From Flavobacterium sp. Sd200 (GTDB taxonomy: Bacteria > Bacteroidota > Bacteroidia > Flavobacteriales > Flavobacteriaceae): 64,000 bases of DNA. Position 1 is the stretch's first letter; each line of letters starts with the position of its first letter. The translations under genes were made by a program, and so were the position numbers. The notes beneath the pieces are model-generated. The model saw only the letters and a list, made by a program, of their open reading frames with translations. It was not told the DNA's origin and made no database searches. Positions 52,501 to 60,057 of the stretch are shown here, piece by piece. The DNA is taken from the NCBI RefSeq assembly GCF_009826935.1, contig NZ_WUMN01000009.1:43524-107523 (forward strand), written 5' to 3'.

Positions 52501-55500
52501 TGTAGATTGTTATAGCATTACTCCGGTGCAATTAACAGTGAACCCAAGGCCTATTGCAAATGACCTTGATCCATTGGAAGTATGTGATAACGGTGTTGAT
52601 GATACCGATCTTATTGGTGTATTTAACCTTACATCTGTTGAGGCTGATGTGTTGGGTGCAACCCAGGCTCCGCCACAATATAATGTAACTTACTTTACAT
52701 CGCGTGCGGATGCTGAATCTGCAACAGGCACTCCAATACCAAATCCTGCTACGTTTACTACAGTAAGCACAACAGTATTTGTTAAGGTTACCAATGTTAC
52801 AACAGGCTGTTATGATATTGCCGTGCTTGAACTTATTGTTAACCCAATGCCGGTTGCTAACTTACCACAGCCTTTAACGGTATGTGATGAGAATGCTCCT
52901 GGTGATGAGATAGAAGAATTTGACCTTACTACCAAAATTGACGAAATTACAGGTGGTGCTAACGGGGTTCGTGTAAACTTCTACCACACATTTATTGGTG
53001 CTGACGATGAGCTGGCTACAGATGAGATAACCAATCCTGAAACGTATAGAAATAATACTTCGCCGGGTGTTGAGAGTATCTTTGTAAGGGTTACTGATGT
53101 AAACAGCGGATGTTACAGAATTGTGATTTTAGACATTCGTGTGGAGGCATTGCCTACCCTTACAGTGCCAACTGCTGCCGATCTTACAATATGTGATACG
53201 GACGGTAATGGCTATGGTAACTTTAACCTTGACGATCTTGTTGCAGACATGATTGGTGTGGGTGGTCCTAATATTGTAGTGCATTTCTACCATACAGAGG
53301 TAGGTGCTATAAATGACAGTCCTAATTCAAGAATAGTAGATACAGCTAATTATATCAACCAAAATCCGTTTGCTCAAACTATATGGGTGAGGGCAGAGGA
53401 TACAAGAACGGGCTGTTTATCTATTGTGTACAGGTTAGACCTTGTGGTTACTCCTGCTCCGCAGGTGCCGGATCTTGATGATCTAAGGGATTGTGATGAT
53501 AACGACAGCGACGATCAGGATGGTTTTGCTGAGTTTGACCTAACGCAACAAAATGCTGTTATACTTGCCGAACCGGGTATGAACCCTGCAATAATCATTC
53601 GCTACTTTGCAAGCGAGCAGTATGCTAACGACGGTACTCCGGTTATTGTAACCCCACAAAGGTTTAGAGGCTTTAATGGTCAGGTTATTTGGGTTCGTAT
53701 AGAAAACCCTGGATTTGACTGTTACAGTATTACAAGCTTTGAACTAAGAGTAGATACTCCTGTAGATGTGGCTCGTCCTACTGCACTAGTATTGTGTGAT
53801 GAAGCATTGCCAAATGACGGTAGAACTGAATTTAATCTTAGAGATAAAGATGAGGAGATATTGGGTGCAACAGGACAAGGGCAGGATAATGTAGTTACTT
53901 ACTACGCTAACATTGCAGACCTGAACTCTAACACGCCGATTACTAATCCAGAGACTTATACCAACGTTGTTAACCCTCAGACATTACAGGTTAAGGTAAC
54001 AACAATATTTGGCTGTGAAAGCTTTACAACGCTTACTATAAGGGTTAACCCTCTGCCAACGCCAAACTTTACACCAGATGCGTTAGAGAAGTGTGATATT
54101 AATAATCCGGGCGACCTTGAAGAGGTATTTGATCTTACAGAGGCTGCTGTAGATATAAGGGATAATGGCAACTATATACTTAGATATTACCCAACTAAAG
54201 CTGATGCCGATGATGATGAGAACGAGCTAACGCTTGCTGAAGCGCAAAACTATTTGAGTGGAACTACTACGGTAGGTGTACGTGTAGAGATAGCTCCAAC
54301 ACAGCCTAACGACCCAACATGTTTCCAAACGGTAGAGTTACCACTTATTGTTAACCCGTTACCATTTGTTAACCCGTTAGAGCCTTATGGAATATGCCAA
54401 ACCAACTTTACAGGAATAGCTACGTTTGACCTTGACAACTATCGTTATGTAATATTAGGTACTGGTGTAAACCTTGCAGATTATACAGTGCGTTATTATG
54501 CTGATGATCCTAATATGGTGCCTCCGGGAATAGGAAATCCGTCTTTGTCTTATAGTTTTACTAATACGGTTGTTCCTAGTCAACCTATATACGTACAAGC
54601 AGAGAATCTTATTACGGGTTGTGTAAATACAGGAGTACTGTTACTTTCGGTAGAGCCACAAACAATTGCTAATCCGTTAGATAATAATCTGTATACTAAA
54701 TGTGATAGAGATGGTGATAACGATGGTGAGACTGTAATTGATGCTGCAGACCTAGCGGTTATAGCTGGACAAATTGTAGGCACTCAGGGCCCTGTTGGAA
54801 ACTATGATGTTACACTTTATCCAAGTGAACTGGATGCTCTTGCGGGTACAAATGCATTCCCAATTCCGTTTACTACAACAAGTGTAACAGATGTATGGGC
54901 TGAGATAAGAAATAACCAATATCCTTATGGATGTCCTGCTTATGTTGGCTTCGATATTATAATCGAAATGCTTCCAGAGCCGGTTATAACAAGTGCTGAT
55001 GGTAGGAATATTAGTTGTGTGGATTTTGTTACAGGTGCTGTTTACAACTCTGTGGATATGAGAACACAATATTTGTCGGTTGATGGATATACATTCCAAT
55101 GGTATCTTGATGGTGTAGCTATGCCGGGAGAAACTAATGAGTTTTTAAGTGTTACTGAAAGCGGTATATATACAGTTGAAGTAGTTGGTCCTGGTACTAA
55201 TTTCTGTCCATCGCTACCGTCTCCTGGGTTTGAAGTTACTAAGTCTGGTCCTGCAAGCTTAATTAATGATGGTTATGTGGTGAGCAATGCTTTTGCTGAA
55301 AACCAAAGTATTACTGTGCTGGTTGAAGGCTTTGGCGACTATCAGTTTAGTATGTATGAGAATGGCCCTTGGCAAAACTCTAACGTATTTACTAATGTAG
55401 GTATTGGTTATCATACGATTTATATCCGTGATATTACTGCCGGTATAGATGCATGTATTACTGACCCTATCGAAAATGTAAGTACTATTGACTATCCTAA

Positions 55501-55768
55501 GTTCTTTACACCAAATGCAGATGGTTATAATGACTTCTGGAATGTGAGGGGGCTTGCTAACTTCCCGTCATCTCAGATATTCATCTTCGACAGGTTTGGT
55601 AAACTGATCAAACAGCTAAGCCCTGCAAGTAACCCTGAAGAAGGCGAAGGATGGGATGGTACCTTTAACGGTGCACCGCTTCCTGCAGATGACTACTGGT
55701 TTACAGTTACCTTCCCTGAAGGAAACACAACAAGAGAGTACAAAGCTCACTTTGCGTTGAAACGATAA
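46592..55768 (+). CDS. Giant repeat adhesin with choice-of-anchor L domain and T9SS type B tail
   Basis: The protein has 3058 residues. Signal peptide KNLLFLLLLFAIKGFSQ; an anchor-L type domain at about 45-290 (FDFVAATNNLSIDYIFASEE, GFAILLREASG, VFFPDGAFNL). Two repeats of one kind at about 386-568, then 17 repeats averaging 77 residues at about 580-1885 (C-x-x-Y-x-LPAL, then YYxxP, then TQRIYVYA, then a Cys and a final VTIN), then nine more of the first kind at about 1890-2795 (VCDxxxDG, FDLT, then a GCY near the end). The last 90 residues are the gliding-motility-associated C-terminal domain (FFTPNADGYNDFWNVRG, then IFIFDRFGKLIKQL), which directs type IX secretion and cell-surface attachment. 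Likely a surface adhesin used in gliding or attachment. ATG 46592 begins the signal peptide. Confidence 0.92.
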   Translation: MKKNLLFLLLLFAIKGFSQNPITVTPGPAQVSGAVINQWVNSNLVTNSCLVRTSNVNKTTGLDYGYEGVGSFTNTNPNFAFSRGVVLSTGRVSNAPGPNTSTSSDENAAWTGDADLEAAFAAGGITIQSMNATVLEFDFVAATNNLSIDYIFASEEYGQWQCHSKDGFAILLREASGGAYRNIATVPTTGQPVSVSTIRNNANISNPIAGCLSVNPEFFGRFNGGSGAAPLESPINYEGQTVVMNASSALVPGTTYHIKIVIADDGNGNPNNLNGNDGKFDSAVFFPDGAFNLGQIVLGEDLTLNNGDALCTGQTYTIDSHLNAASYDLSWTWNNGQAFAGDVSSIQVSQSGTYVLRISDPVSGCVNTQEIVVEFSPGITPGGTPRNLYACANPSGSYVYDLSQNTPVLKQGLDAATTVTYHASQTDAEQNNPPLNTNYNSTGGQTIWARVQSHNSSCYAVVSFQLLTVPTPTATAPAPYAVCETTLGGGTANFNLTQFRSIILGSQASADFTVSYHTDQNGADTNTNIITSPGTYNSADGIVYVRVQSNFSPLCYATTSFNIDVLARPNIGPVPTDQNVCTDFILPALPDGGAYYSQPGGLGSPIAVNTPITTSQRIYVYAQSTSTPACASEATFMVNIVSPANVPADVTACTDYTLPFLPSGQHYYNGPSASGGEIAGGTTLTQSQTVYFYIPAASGCTANTSFDVTIISANVPADVVAGQINVCSPYVLPAITGGGEYYTAADGPDGTGTPIAVSTPIAATQDIWVYQANPDGSCFAENRFRVVVTNTTLDPVGPITSCGPYTLPALTTGGYFSNTGGVGAIAAGTQITSSQRIYVYASLPGNPACTNEANFQVTINPLPAAPVIAPGDYCLSYTLPNLGPGITYFTTADATGIEYQPTDVITQSVTLYATTAPNASGCRATTSFRVTIIDTTIDAGPDQNQCERYILPALPTGNYYRQPNGVDRINAGTAITQNTRIYVYASNGTCSAQDFFEVNIFPLPVITPIDDLYSCGPYTLPTPQAGGHYYTGADGTGNLLGDNEVITTTQDIYLHVETGGVGTTPNCTADEQFKVTILDPNVSLAPGDVTTCGSYRLPALPVGRYFNQPNGVDPINTNNAITATQRVYVYVPTEGPNCTANNSFMVNITPFAIVPNVFPPVTACNSYVLPSLPAGFSGDYYLLTGGPAGGQTPISAGYVVDRTTTIFVHNNNTQCPSQRSFVVTINQVHVDNVTDQTVCENVGYVLPQLTTGKYYDRSGGPRNGAVEMAVGTLIDTAQRIYVYAEIPGTSPICSDEKFFDVIIAPAPNVIAPEPVDTNGVAQAYSCTSYTLPALTGPGAYYPQPDGQGVPIPATTVINATQLIYIYAQTGGAVNCSTEIPFQITVNPDAPVDVTECDEYILPALLPGQHYYTAAGGPGAGNTEIMPGTPINATQDVYFYITSAAACTANTFFTVTINNTPVLASVSNISVCEEYYLPALTVGAYYEQPNGAGTPIDINFPITAPAGTVVTKTVYVYAETGTLPNCAAQATFDVVVTGPPAINSFSNVETCDSYTLGALLPGVTYQSDSQANGGGSVIPVGTTFSSGSQTVYIYAPSPNANEPTCFSESSFTINIYSANADTILQPGQPGITACDSFTLPANGASGNPIDQNGPTFIQHYYLTDPSGTGNTGNFLPAGYTVNFTSPADDNINQKTVNVYIYQQLTGRFQCESVVVVPITIYRTPAVPDVPNQEVCFDYTLPALPALPHGDTDVTYDYYTRPGGPNGGGTVLNVGDRFEATGNTTRTETFYVYAYTGNNQCFSEDTYTVNIHSIEVPTFQDPTYACETYVLPILPLGEYFTGTGRTGTMLAPGTPLTNSVSRIYINGETSTTPACQDETSFELIVVRRPVAITPSPVVVCALDDDSRWGEFDLTAAIAEALGTQPDVAATIHETQQDAEFNVRALTGAEITNYRNVTAVNQTLYIRLTSTLPVDCYSITPVQLTVNPRPIANDLDPLEVCDNGVDDTDLIGVFNLTSVEADVLGATQAPPQYNVTYFTSRADAESATGTPIPNPATFTTVSTTVFVKVTNVTTGCYDIAVLELIVNPMPVANLPQPLTVCDENAPGDEIEEFDLTTKIDEITGGANGVRVNFYHTFIGADDELATDEITNPETYRNNTSPGVESIFVRVTDVNSGCYRIVILDIRVEALPTLTVPTAADLTICDTDGNGYGNFNLDDLVADMIGVGGPNIVVHFYHTEVGAINDSPNSRIVDTANYINQNPFAQTIWVRAEDTRTGCLSIVYRLDLVVTPAPQVPDLDDLRDCDDNDSDDQDGFAEFDLTQQNAVILAEPGMNPAIIIRYFASEQYANDGTPVIVTPQRFRGFNGQVIWVRIENPGFDCYSITSFELRVDTPVDVARPTALVLCDEALPNDGRTEFNLRDKDEEILGATGQGQDNVVTYYANIADLNSNTPITNPETYTNVVNPQTLQVKVTTIFGCESFTTLTIRVNPLPTPNFTPDALEKCDINNPGDLEEVFDLTEAAVDIRDNGNYILRYYPTKADADDDENELTLAEAQNYLSGTTTVGVRVEIAPTQPNDPTCFQTVELPLIVNPLPFVNPLEPYGICQTNFTGIATFDLDNYRYVILGTGVNLADYTVRYYADDPNMVPPGIGNPSLSYSFTNTVVPSQPIYVQAENLITGCVNTGVLLLSVEPQTIANPLDNNLYTKCDRDGDNDGETVIDAADLAVIAGQIVGTQGPVGNYDVTLYPSELDALAGTNAFPIPFTTTSVTDVWAEIRNNQYPYGCPAYVGFDIIIEMLPEPVITSADGRNISCVDFVTGAVYNSVDMRTQYLSVDGYTFQWYLDGVAMPGETNEFLSVTESGIYTVEVVGPGTNFCPSLPSPGFEVTKSGPASLINDGYVVSNAFAENQSITVLVEGFGDYQFSMYENGPWQNSNVFTNVGIGYHTIYIRDITAGIDACITDPIENVSTIDYPKFFTPNADGYNDFWNVRGLANFPSSQIFIFDRFGKLIKQLSPASNPEEGEGWDGTFNGAPLPADDYWFTVTFPEGNTTREYKAHFALKR
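47750..54975 (+). repeat. Coding repeats inside the giant adhesin (11 plus 17 copies)
   Basis: Seventeen degenerate repeats averaging about 77 codons fill 48329-52243. Each contains two Cys, the first in a C-x-x-Y-x-L-P pattern and the second before a beta-strand ending in VTI or VNI. A second repeat type of about 95 codons occurs twice at about 47750-48300 and nine times at about 52264-54975. The DNA copies are well diverged, so recent expansion is unlikely. Confidence 0.8.
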
Positions 55769-55789
55769 TCAGGTTTTTGATTTATATAG

Positions 55790-55827
55790 ACAAGGGCAGC
55801 CAAACGGCTGCCCTTGTTGTTTTTTTA
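55790..55827 (+). terminator. Strong terminator after the giant adhesin gene
   Basis: ACAAGGGCAGCC (55790-55801) pairs perfectly with GGCTGCCCTTGT (55806-55817) around AAAC, followed by TGTTTTTTT. Confidence 0.9.
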
Positions 55828-55919
55828 GTATGGTTGATTATTGTTGTTTAATGCTTGGGCTTTTCATATCTGTTGTGTAGTTATAACACTTATTGATATA
55901 AAACAGTCTGATTAAATTG

Positions 55920-56037
55920 TCTCGCAAAGGCGCAGAGGCGCAAAGTTCTGTGGTGATATTCTCATTCCAGGCGGCTGTCAAGCCGCTTAAGAACCTTAAT
56001 CGAACTTACATCTTTGCGCCTCTGCGCCTTTGCGAGA
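55920..56037. repeat. 118-bp element with perfect 26-bp inverted ends
   Basis: TCTCGCAAAGGCGCAGAGGC and the next six bases (55920-55945) are exactly inverted at 56012-56037. A smaller hairpin, GCGGCT (55971-55976) with AGCCGC (55981-55986), lies in the middle. No frame is coding. It resembles the inner arms of the 35650 element. Confidence 0.85.
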
Positions 56038-56135
56038 AATTAAATATCAACATGACAGGCTAAAGTATAATCATAATTGGCATTATTTCTCGTTTAGTGT
56101 TTCCCAAAGTATAGTGAATGCCTACAGTGGTTGTT

Positions 56136-56200
56136 TAGCCCTGACAGAGGCGGCATCCCTGTAGTGCAACGAAAGGATATAGCCAATGGCAGGAACATGG
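56136..56200. repeat. Probable copy of a Flavobacterium intergenic repeat
   Basis: TAGCCCTGACAGAGGCGGCA at the left and GGATATAGCCAATGGCAGGA at the right resemble, from memory, paired motifs that recur between genes in many Flavobacterium genomes. There is only one copy in this window, so the call rests on recollection. Confidence 0.4.
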
Positions 56201-56232
56201 TTTAAAAGATGCGCTTAGGTGAAGCTCCATAG

Positions 56233-56257
56233 AAAAAGCCCCACAATTGTGAGGCTT
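56233..56257 (-). terminator. Intrinsic terminator after ribE
   Basis: On the minus strand AAGCCTCACAATTGTGGGGC folds into a hairpin (AAGCC with GGCTT, one mismatch, CAC with GTG) and is followed by TTTTT. Confidence 0.7.
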
Positions 56258-56284
56258 GGTTATAATTGGTATGTAAAAGGTTGT

Positions 56285-56875
56285 TTAGTTGCGCAGGGCA
56301 TGCAGTCGGGCTACATATTTGCCTACTACATCAAACTCAAGGTTTACAACTGTTCCGGCTTTTATGTGTTTAAAGTTTGTATGCTCGTAAGTGTAAGGTA
56401 TAATAGCAACGCTAAACTCGTTTGCTTTGCTGTTCACTACTGTAAGGCTCACACCGTTTACGGTTATCGACCCCTTTTCTATGGTAATGTTATTTTGCGC
56501 GGTGGCATAGCCAAAGGTGTAGTACCAGCTCCCTCCGGCTTCTTCTACACTGAGGCAGATTCCGGTTTGGTCTACGTGACCCTGTACTATGTGTCCATCC
56601 AAACGGTCGCCCAGTTTCATGGCGCGCTCAAGGTTTACCTCTCCACCCACAGACCAACTGCCAAGGTTGGTTTTTTCAAGGGTTTCTTTGATAGCTGTAA
56701 CAGTATAGGTGTCGGGCGAAAGGGCAACTACTGTTAAGCATACACCATCGTGGCTCAGGCTTTGGTCTATTTTAAGTTCCTGTACAATGGGGCAGGTTAA
56801 AGTAAAATGTATATTCTCGTTATCTTTTTCTATTTGTGTAATGCTTGCGGCAGTTTCGATTATTCCTGTGAACAT
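56285..56875 (-). CDS. ribE: Riboflavin synthase
   Basis: The protein has 196 residues. It converts two 6,7-dimethyl-8-ribityllumazine molecules to riboflavin. The two homologous lumazine-binding halves are visible: MFTGIIETAASITQIEKDNE, SHDGVCLTVVAL and then the second half from GHIVQGHVDQTG with GSITVNGVSLTVVN. The open frame extends to 57100, but that region overlaps pdxA and is not conserved; ATG 56875 is the family start. It is divergent from pdxA with 54 bp between them and has its own terminator. Confidence 0.95.
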   Translation of the reverse strand: MFTGIIETAASITQIEKDNENIHFTLTCPIVQELKIDQSLSHDGVCLTVVALSPDTYTVTAIKETLEKTNLGSWSVGGEVNLERAMKLGDRLDGHIVQGHVDQTGICLSVEEAGGSWYYTFGYATAQNNITIEKGSITVNGVSLTVVNSKANEFSVAIIPYTYEHTNFKHIKAGTVVNLEFDVVGKYVARLHALRN

Positions 56876-56889
56876 GCTGATTAATTTAC

Positions 56890-56897
56890 TAAATTTG
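56890..56897 (+). promoter_or_regulatory. Probable -7 box of pdxA
   Basis: TAAATTTG is 32 bases before ATG 56930, in the short ribE-pdxA divergent region. No TTG is at the expected upstream spacing. Confidence 0.45.
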
Positions 56898-56929
56898 TAG
56901 GGTACAAAATTAAGCAATAAACAGGCATT

Positions 56930-57997
56930 ATGACAAAACAGGCAGAAAATGTAATTGTGGGAATATCTATAGGCGACCTTAACGGCATTGGACCGGAGGT
57001 ATTGCTTAAAACTTTTGAAGACCCCCGCATGCTCGAATTTTGCACACCCGTAATTTTTGGCAATGTAAAGGTGTTGTCGTTTATAAAAAAGGCGTTGCAC
57101 CTAACGGCTAATTTACATGGTATTGATGCGCTCGACCAGTTGGTTCCGGGCAAGCTGAATGTGCTTAATGTTTGGAAGGAAGGGGTTAATGTTAGCTTTG
57201 GCCAAAATGACGAGACGGTGGGCAAATATGCCATCAAGTCATTTACTGAAGCGGTTGCTGCGCTAAAAGAGAAAAAGATAGATGTGTTGGTAACGGCGCC
57301 TATTAATAAGTATAATATACAAAGCGAAGATTTTAAATTTCCGGGACATACTGATTATTTAGACCAGGAATTAAAAGGCGATGCACTTATGTTTATGGTT
57401 CAAGATAATTTACGGGTTGGTTTATTGACAGATCATATTCCGGTTAATGAGGTTTCGGCACATTTAACAGAAGCCCTTATCCGAAAAAAGATACTTACCA
57501 TAAATACTTCGCTTAAGCGCGATTTTAAAATCAGTAAACCAAAGATAGCGGTGTTAGGCGTAAATCCTCACAGTGGTGATAATGGTGTTATCGGTAAAGA
57601 AGATGATGTGGTGGTGAAGCCGGCGCTTAAAAAACTGTTTGAGGAAGGGGTAATGGTTTTTGGTCCATTTTCTGCAGATAGCTTTTTTGGAAGTGGGCAA
57701 TATGAAAACTATGATGCTATTATAGCGGCTTATCATGACCAGGGGTTAATACCTTTTAAAACACTTTCTTTTGGGAATGGCGTAAACTATACTGCCGGGC
57801 TGGATGGAATACGTACTTCTCCGGATCATGGAACAGGCTATGATATTGCGGGGAAAGGCGAGGCGGACCATAATTCTTTTAAAGAAGCGTTGTACCTTGG
57901 TTTAGATATTTACCATAATCGCGCAGAGTATGCCCAGCTAACAGCGAACCCTTTGAAAATAAGGGAAAAACAGGAAGAATCAAAAAAATATTCATAA
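56930..57997 (+). CDS. pdxA: 4-hydroxythreonine-4-phosphate dehydrogenase PdxA
   Basis: The protein has 355 residues. PdxA oxidises 4-phosphohydroxy-L-threonine in pyridoxal 5'-phosphate synthesis. Visible marks are GISIGDLNGIGPEVLLKTFE, LVTAPINKYN, the metal-binding GHTDYLDQEL, AVLGVNPHSGDNGVIGKED, and the AAYHDQGLIPFKTL and TSPDHGTGYDIAGKG segments with further metal ligands. The length is normal. It begins the run of genes towards accC but is separated from the DUF177 gene by a promoter-like gap. Confidence 0.95.
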   Translation: MTKQAENVIVGISIGDLNGIGPEVLLKTFEDPRMLEFCTPVIFGNVKVLSFIKKALHLTANLHGIDALDQLVPGKLNVLNVWKEGVNVSFGQNDETVGKYAIKSFTEAVAALKEKKIDVLVTAPINKYNIQSEDFKFPGHTDYLDQELKGDALMFMVQDNLRVGLLTDHIPVNEVSAHLTEALIRKKILTINTSLKRDFKISKPKIAVLGVNPHSGDNGVIGKEDDVVVKPALKKLFEEGVMVFGPFSADSFFGSGQYENYDAIIAAYHDQGLIPFKTLSFGNGVNYTAGLDGIRTSPDHGTGYDIAGKGEADHNSFKEALYLGLDIYHNRAEYAQLTANPLKIREKQEESKKYS

Positions 57998-58022
57998 CAG
58001 TCTGTAGTTTGCAATTATTTTA

Positions 58023-58030
58023 TATCTTTG
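58023..58030 (+). promoter_or_regulatory. Probable -7 box for the DUF177-rpmF genes
   Basis: TATCTTTG matches TAnnTTTG and lies 89 bases before ATG 58120. The nearest TTG is only 11 bases upstream, so the -33 partner is missing. The long leader may be used to regulate rpmF. Confidence 0.45.
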
Positions 58031-58119
58031 CACGCTCAAAACTGTTGTACTAAAACAAGTTGCGGTTGTAATAACTGCGGCAGGCAATAAAAATAACGGT
58101 TAAAATAACTGGAATCGCG

Positions 58120-58662
58120 ATGAAAGTGAATAAGGAATTTTTAATCCCTTTTGTGGGGTTAAAGCAGGGAAAACACCAGTTTGAGTTTGATATTGATAAA
58201 AAGTTCTTTGAGACCTTTAACTTTGACGATTATAATGATGTAAGCGTTAAGGTAAAAATGGTTTTAGATAAAAAAAGCACCATGATGGAGCTGAGCTTTA
58301 AGCATAAAGGTACGGTTAATGTGCCTTGTGATATAAGCAATGAAGATTTTGATTTGCCTATTAAAGGCAAGCTTGATCTTATTGTTAAGTTTGGTGAAGA
58401 GTTTAATGATGATAATGATGAGATGCTTATACTGCCTCATGGAGAGTATCAGGTAGATGTATCTCAGTATATATATGAGATGATCGTGCTTTCTGTTCCA
58501 TTAAAAAGGATTAATCCTTCTTTAAAGAGCGGTGATAATGCAGATGTTTTAAACAGGCTTGAAGAACTGGCTCCAAAAGAGCAGAATAAAGATAAAAACG
58601 AAGAACAAAGTACTGACCCTAGGTGGGACAGTTTAAAAAAACTATTAACGGATAATAAATAA
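58120..58662 (+). CDS. DUF177 (YceD) family protein
   Basis: The protein has 180 residues. DUF177 proteins are encoded beside rpmF in most bacteria, and YceD is thought to help 23S rRNA processing. Here residues 80-120 show the family's VPCDISNEDFDLPIKGKLDL pattern, with one Cys instead of the classical pair, and the LPHGEYQVDVSQYIYEMIVL then SVPLKRINPS segment. It precedes rpmF by 9 bp, so they form one transcription unit. Confidence 0.85.
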   Translation: MKVNKEFLIPFVGLKQGKHQFEFDIDKKFFETFNFDDYNDVSVKVKMVLDKKSTMMELSFKHKGTVNVPCDISNEDFDLPIKGKLDLIVKFGEEFNDDNDEMLILPHGEYQVDVSQYIYEMIVLSVPLKRINPSLKSGDNADVLNRLEELAPKEQNKDKNEEQSTDPRWDSLKKLLTDNK

Positions 58663-58671
58663 TATAGTAAA

Positions 58672-58866
58672 ATGGCACATCCTAAGAGAAAGACCTCGAA
58701 AACAAGAAGAGATAAGAGAAGGACGCATTATAAAGCCGCTGTACCTCAAATTGCTACATGTCCTGTAACAGGAGAAGCGCATTTATACCACAGGGCTTAC
58801 TGGCATGAAGGTAAAATGTACTATCGTGGTCAGGTAGTTATCGACAAGGCAGTAGCTGAGGCATAA
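58672..58866 (+). CDS. rpmF: 50S ribosomal protein L32
   Basis: The protein has 64 residues. It begins MAHPKRKTSKTRRDKRRTHY, the standard L32 start, followed by CPVTGEAHLYHRAYWHEGKM. The zinc-finger Cys set is reduced: only one Cys remains, as in Bacteroidetes C-minus forms. It is 9 bp after the DUF177 gene and is followed by a strong terminator before fabH. Confidence 0.95.
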   Translation: MAHPKRKTSKTRRDKRRTHYKAAVPQIATCPVTGEAHLYHRAYWHEGKMYYRGQVVIDKAVAEA

Positions 58867-58886
58867 TTTACCGGAAAGTAAAGGGT

Positions 58887-58916
58887 AAAAACTCTCACTT
58901 GGTGGGAGTTTTTTTG
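58887..58916 (+). terminator. Intrinsic terminator after rpmF
   Basis: AAAACTCTCAC (58888-58898) pairs with GTGGGAGTTTT (58902-58912) with one G-U pair and a 3-base loop; a T run follows. Confidence 0.8.
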
Positions 58917-59032
58917 TTAAATACCCTTTTTTGCAATTTACCACGGTTTATTGCCTGTATATTGTAATTTTTTTGTAATTTCCACCACTTTTTGGGCTTT
59001 TTTGACCCGAAACGGATAGATATACTATTTTT

Positions 59033-60031
59033 ATGAGTAAAATAACAGCTGCCATTACTGCCGTTGGAGCCTACGTGCCGGATTTTGTGCTTACAAATAA
59101 GTTGCTGGAAACAATGGTAGATACTAACGACGAGTGGATAACCACCCGTACAGGTATAAAGGAGAGGCGCATTCTAAAAGAAGAAAATCAGGGAGCTTCA
59201 TTTTTAGCTATAAAAGCAGCAGAGGATTTACTAAAAAAATCAGGCACAAACCCGGCCGATATCGATGCTGTTCTTGTGGCAACTGCCACACCAGATATGC
59301 CAGTTGCGGCTACTGCCGTATATGTGGCAACCAAAATAGGTGCTGTAAATGCCTTTGCCTATGATTTGCAGGCGGCATGTTCCAGTTTTTTATATGGCAT
59401 GAGTACTGCTGCTGCATACGTGCAAAGCGGCCGTTATAAAAAAGTACTTTTAATAGGGGCAGATAAAATGTCGTCTATTATAGATTATACAGACAGGGCA
59501 ACCTGTATTATTTTTGGCGATGGTGCCGGAGCGGTGTTGTTTGAGCCTAATGAAGAGGGGCTTGGCCTTCAGGACGAAATATTAAGGAGCGACGGAATTG
59601 GTCGTGAGTTTCTTAAAATTGAGGCAGGTGGGTCTATACTTCCTGCAAGTCACGAAACGGTTGATAACAAACAACATTATGTTTTTCAGGATGGTAAAAC
59701 AGTATTTAAATATGCTGTTAGCAATATGGCCGATGTAAGCGAGCGCATAATGCAAAAAAACAACCTGACCCACGACGATGTAAACTGGCTTGTTGCACAC
59801 CAGGCTAACAAGCGCATTATAGATGCTACTGCCCAACGTATGGGAGTAGATGAAAGCAAAGTACTTATAAATATAGAGCGCTACGGCAATACTACAAGTG
59901 CCACTTTACCACTATTGCTTAGCGATTATGAACACCTGCTTAAAAAAGGCGACAATATTATATTTGCATCTTTTGGCGGTGGCTTTACATGGGGCTCAAT
60001 ATACCTTAAATGGGCCTATAACAAGAACTAA
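59033..60031 (+). CDS. fabH: 3-oxoacyl-ACP synthase III (FabH)
   Basis: The protein has 332 residues. FabH condenses acetyl-CoA (or branched acyl-CoA) with malonyl-ACP to start fatty-acid synthesis. The catalytic triad is visible: Cys116 in LQAACSSFLYG, His256 in WLVAHQANKR and Asn286 in ERYGNTTSATL. The N-terminal NDEWITTRTGIKERR is also typical. It sits upstream of accB and accC, which supply malonyl-CoA, and 27 bp separate it from accB. Confidence 0.96.
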   Translation: MSKITAAITAVGAYVPDFVLTNKLLETMVDTNDEWITTRTGIKERRILKEENQGASFLAIKAAEDLLKKSGTNPADIDAVLVATATPDMPVAATAVYVATKIGAVNAFAYDLQAACSSFLYGMSTAAAYVQSGRYKKVLLIGADKMSSIIDYTDRATCIIFGDGAGAVLFEPNEEGLGLQDEILRSDGIGREFLKIEAGGSILPASHETVDNKQHYVFQDGKTVFKYAVSNMADVSERIMQKNNLTHDDVNWLVAHQANKRIIDATAQRMGVDESKVLINIERYGNTTSATLPLLLSDYEHLLKKGDNIIFASFGGGFTWGSIYLKWAYNKN

Positions 60032-60057
60032 ACAAACTACAATATAAAAACTGAAGT

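Noticed and set aside
46592..55768. CRISPR or DNA-level tandem repeats in the giant gene
   Set aside because: Repeats are protein-level, long and diverged, with no spacer pattern.
56219..56737. 172-codon plus-strand frame inside ribE
   Set aside because: Antisense shadow; it also runs through the ribE terminator.
56285..57100. Longer ribE start at 57100
   Set aside because: It would overlap most of the start of pdxA on the other strand, and the family begins at MFTGIIE (56875).
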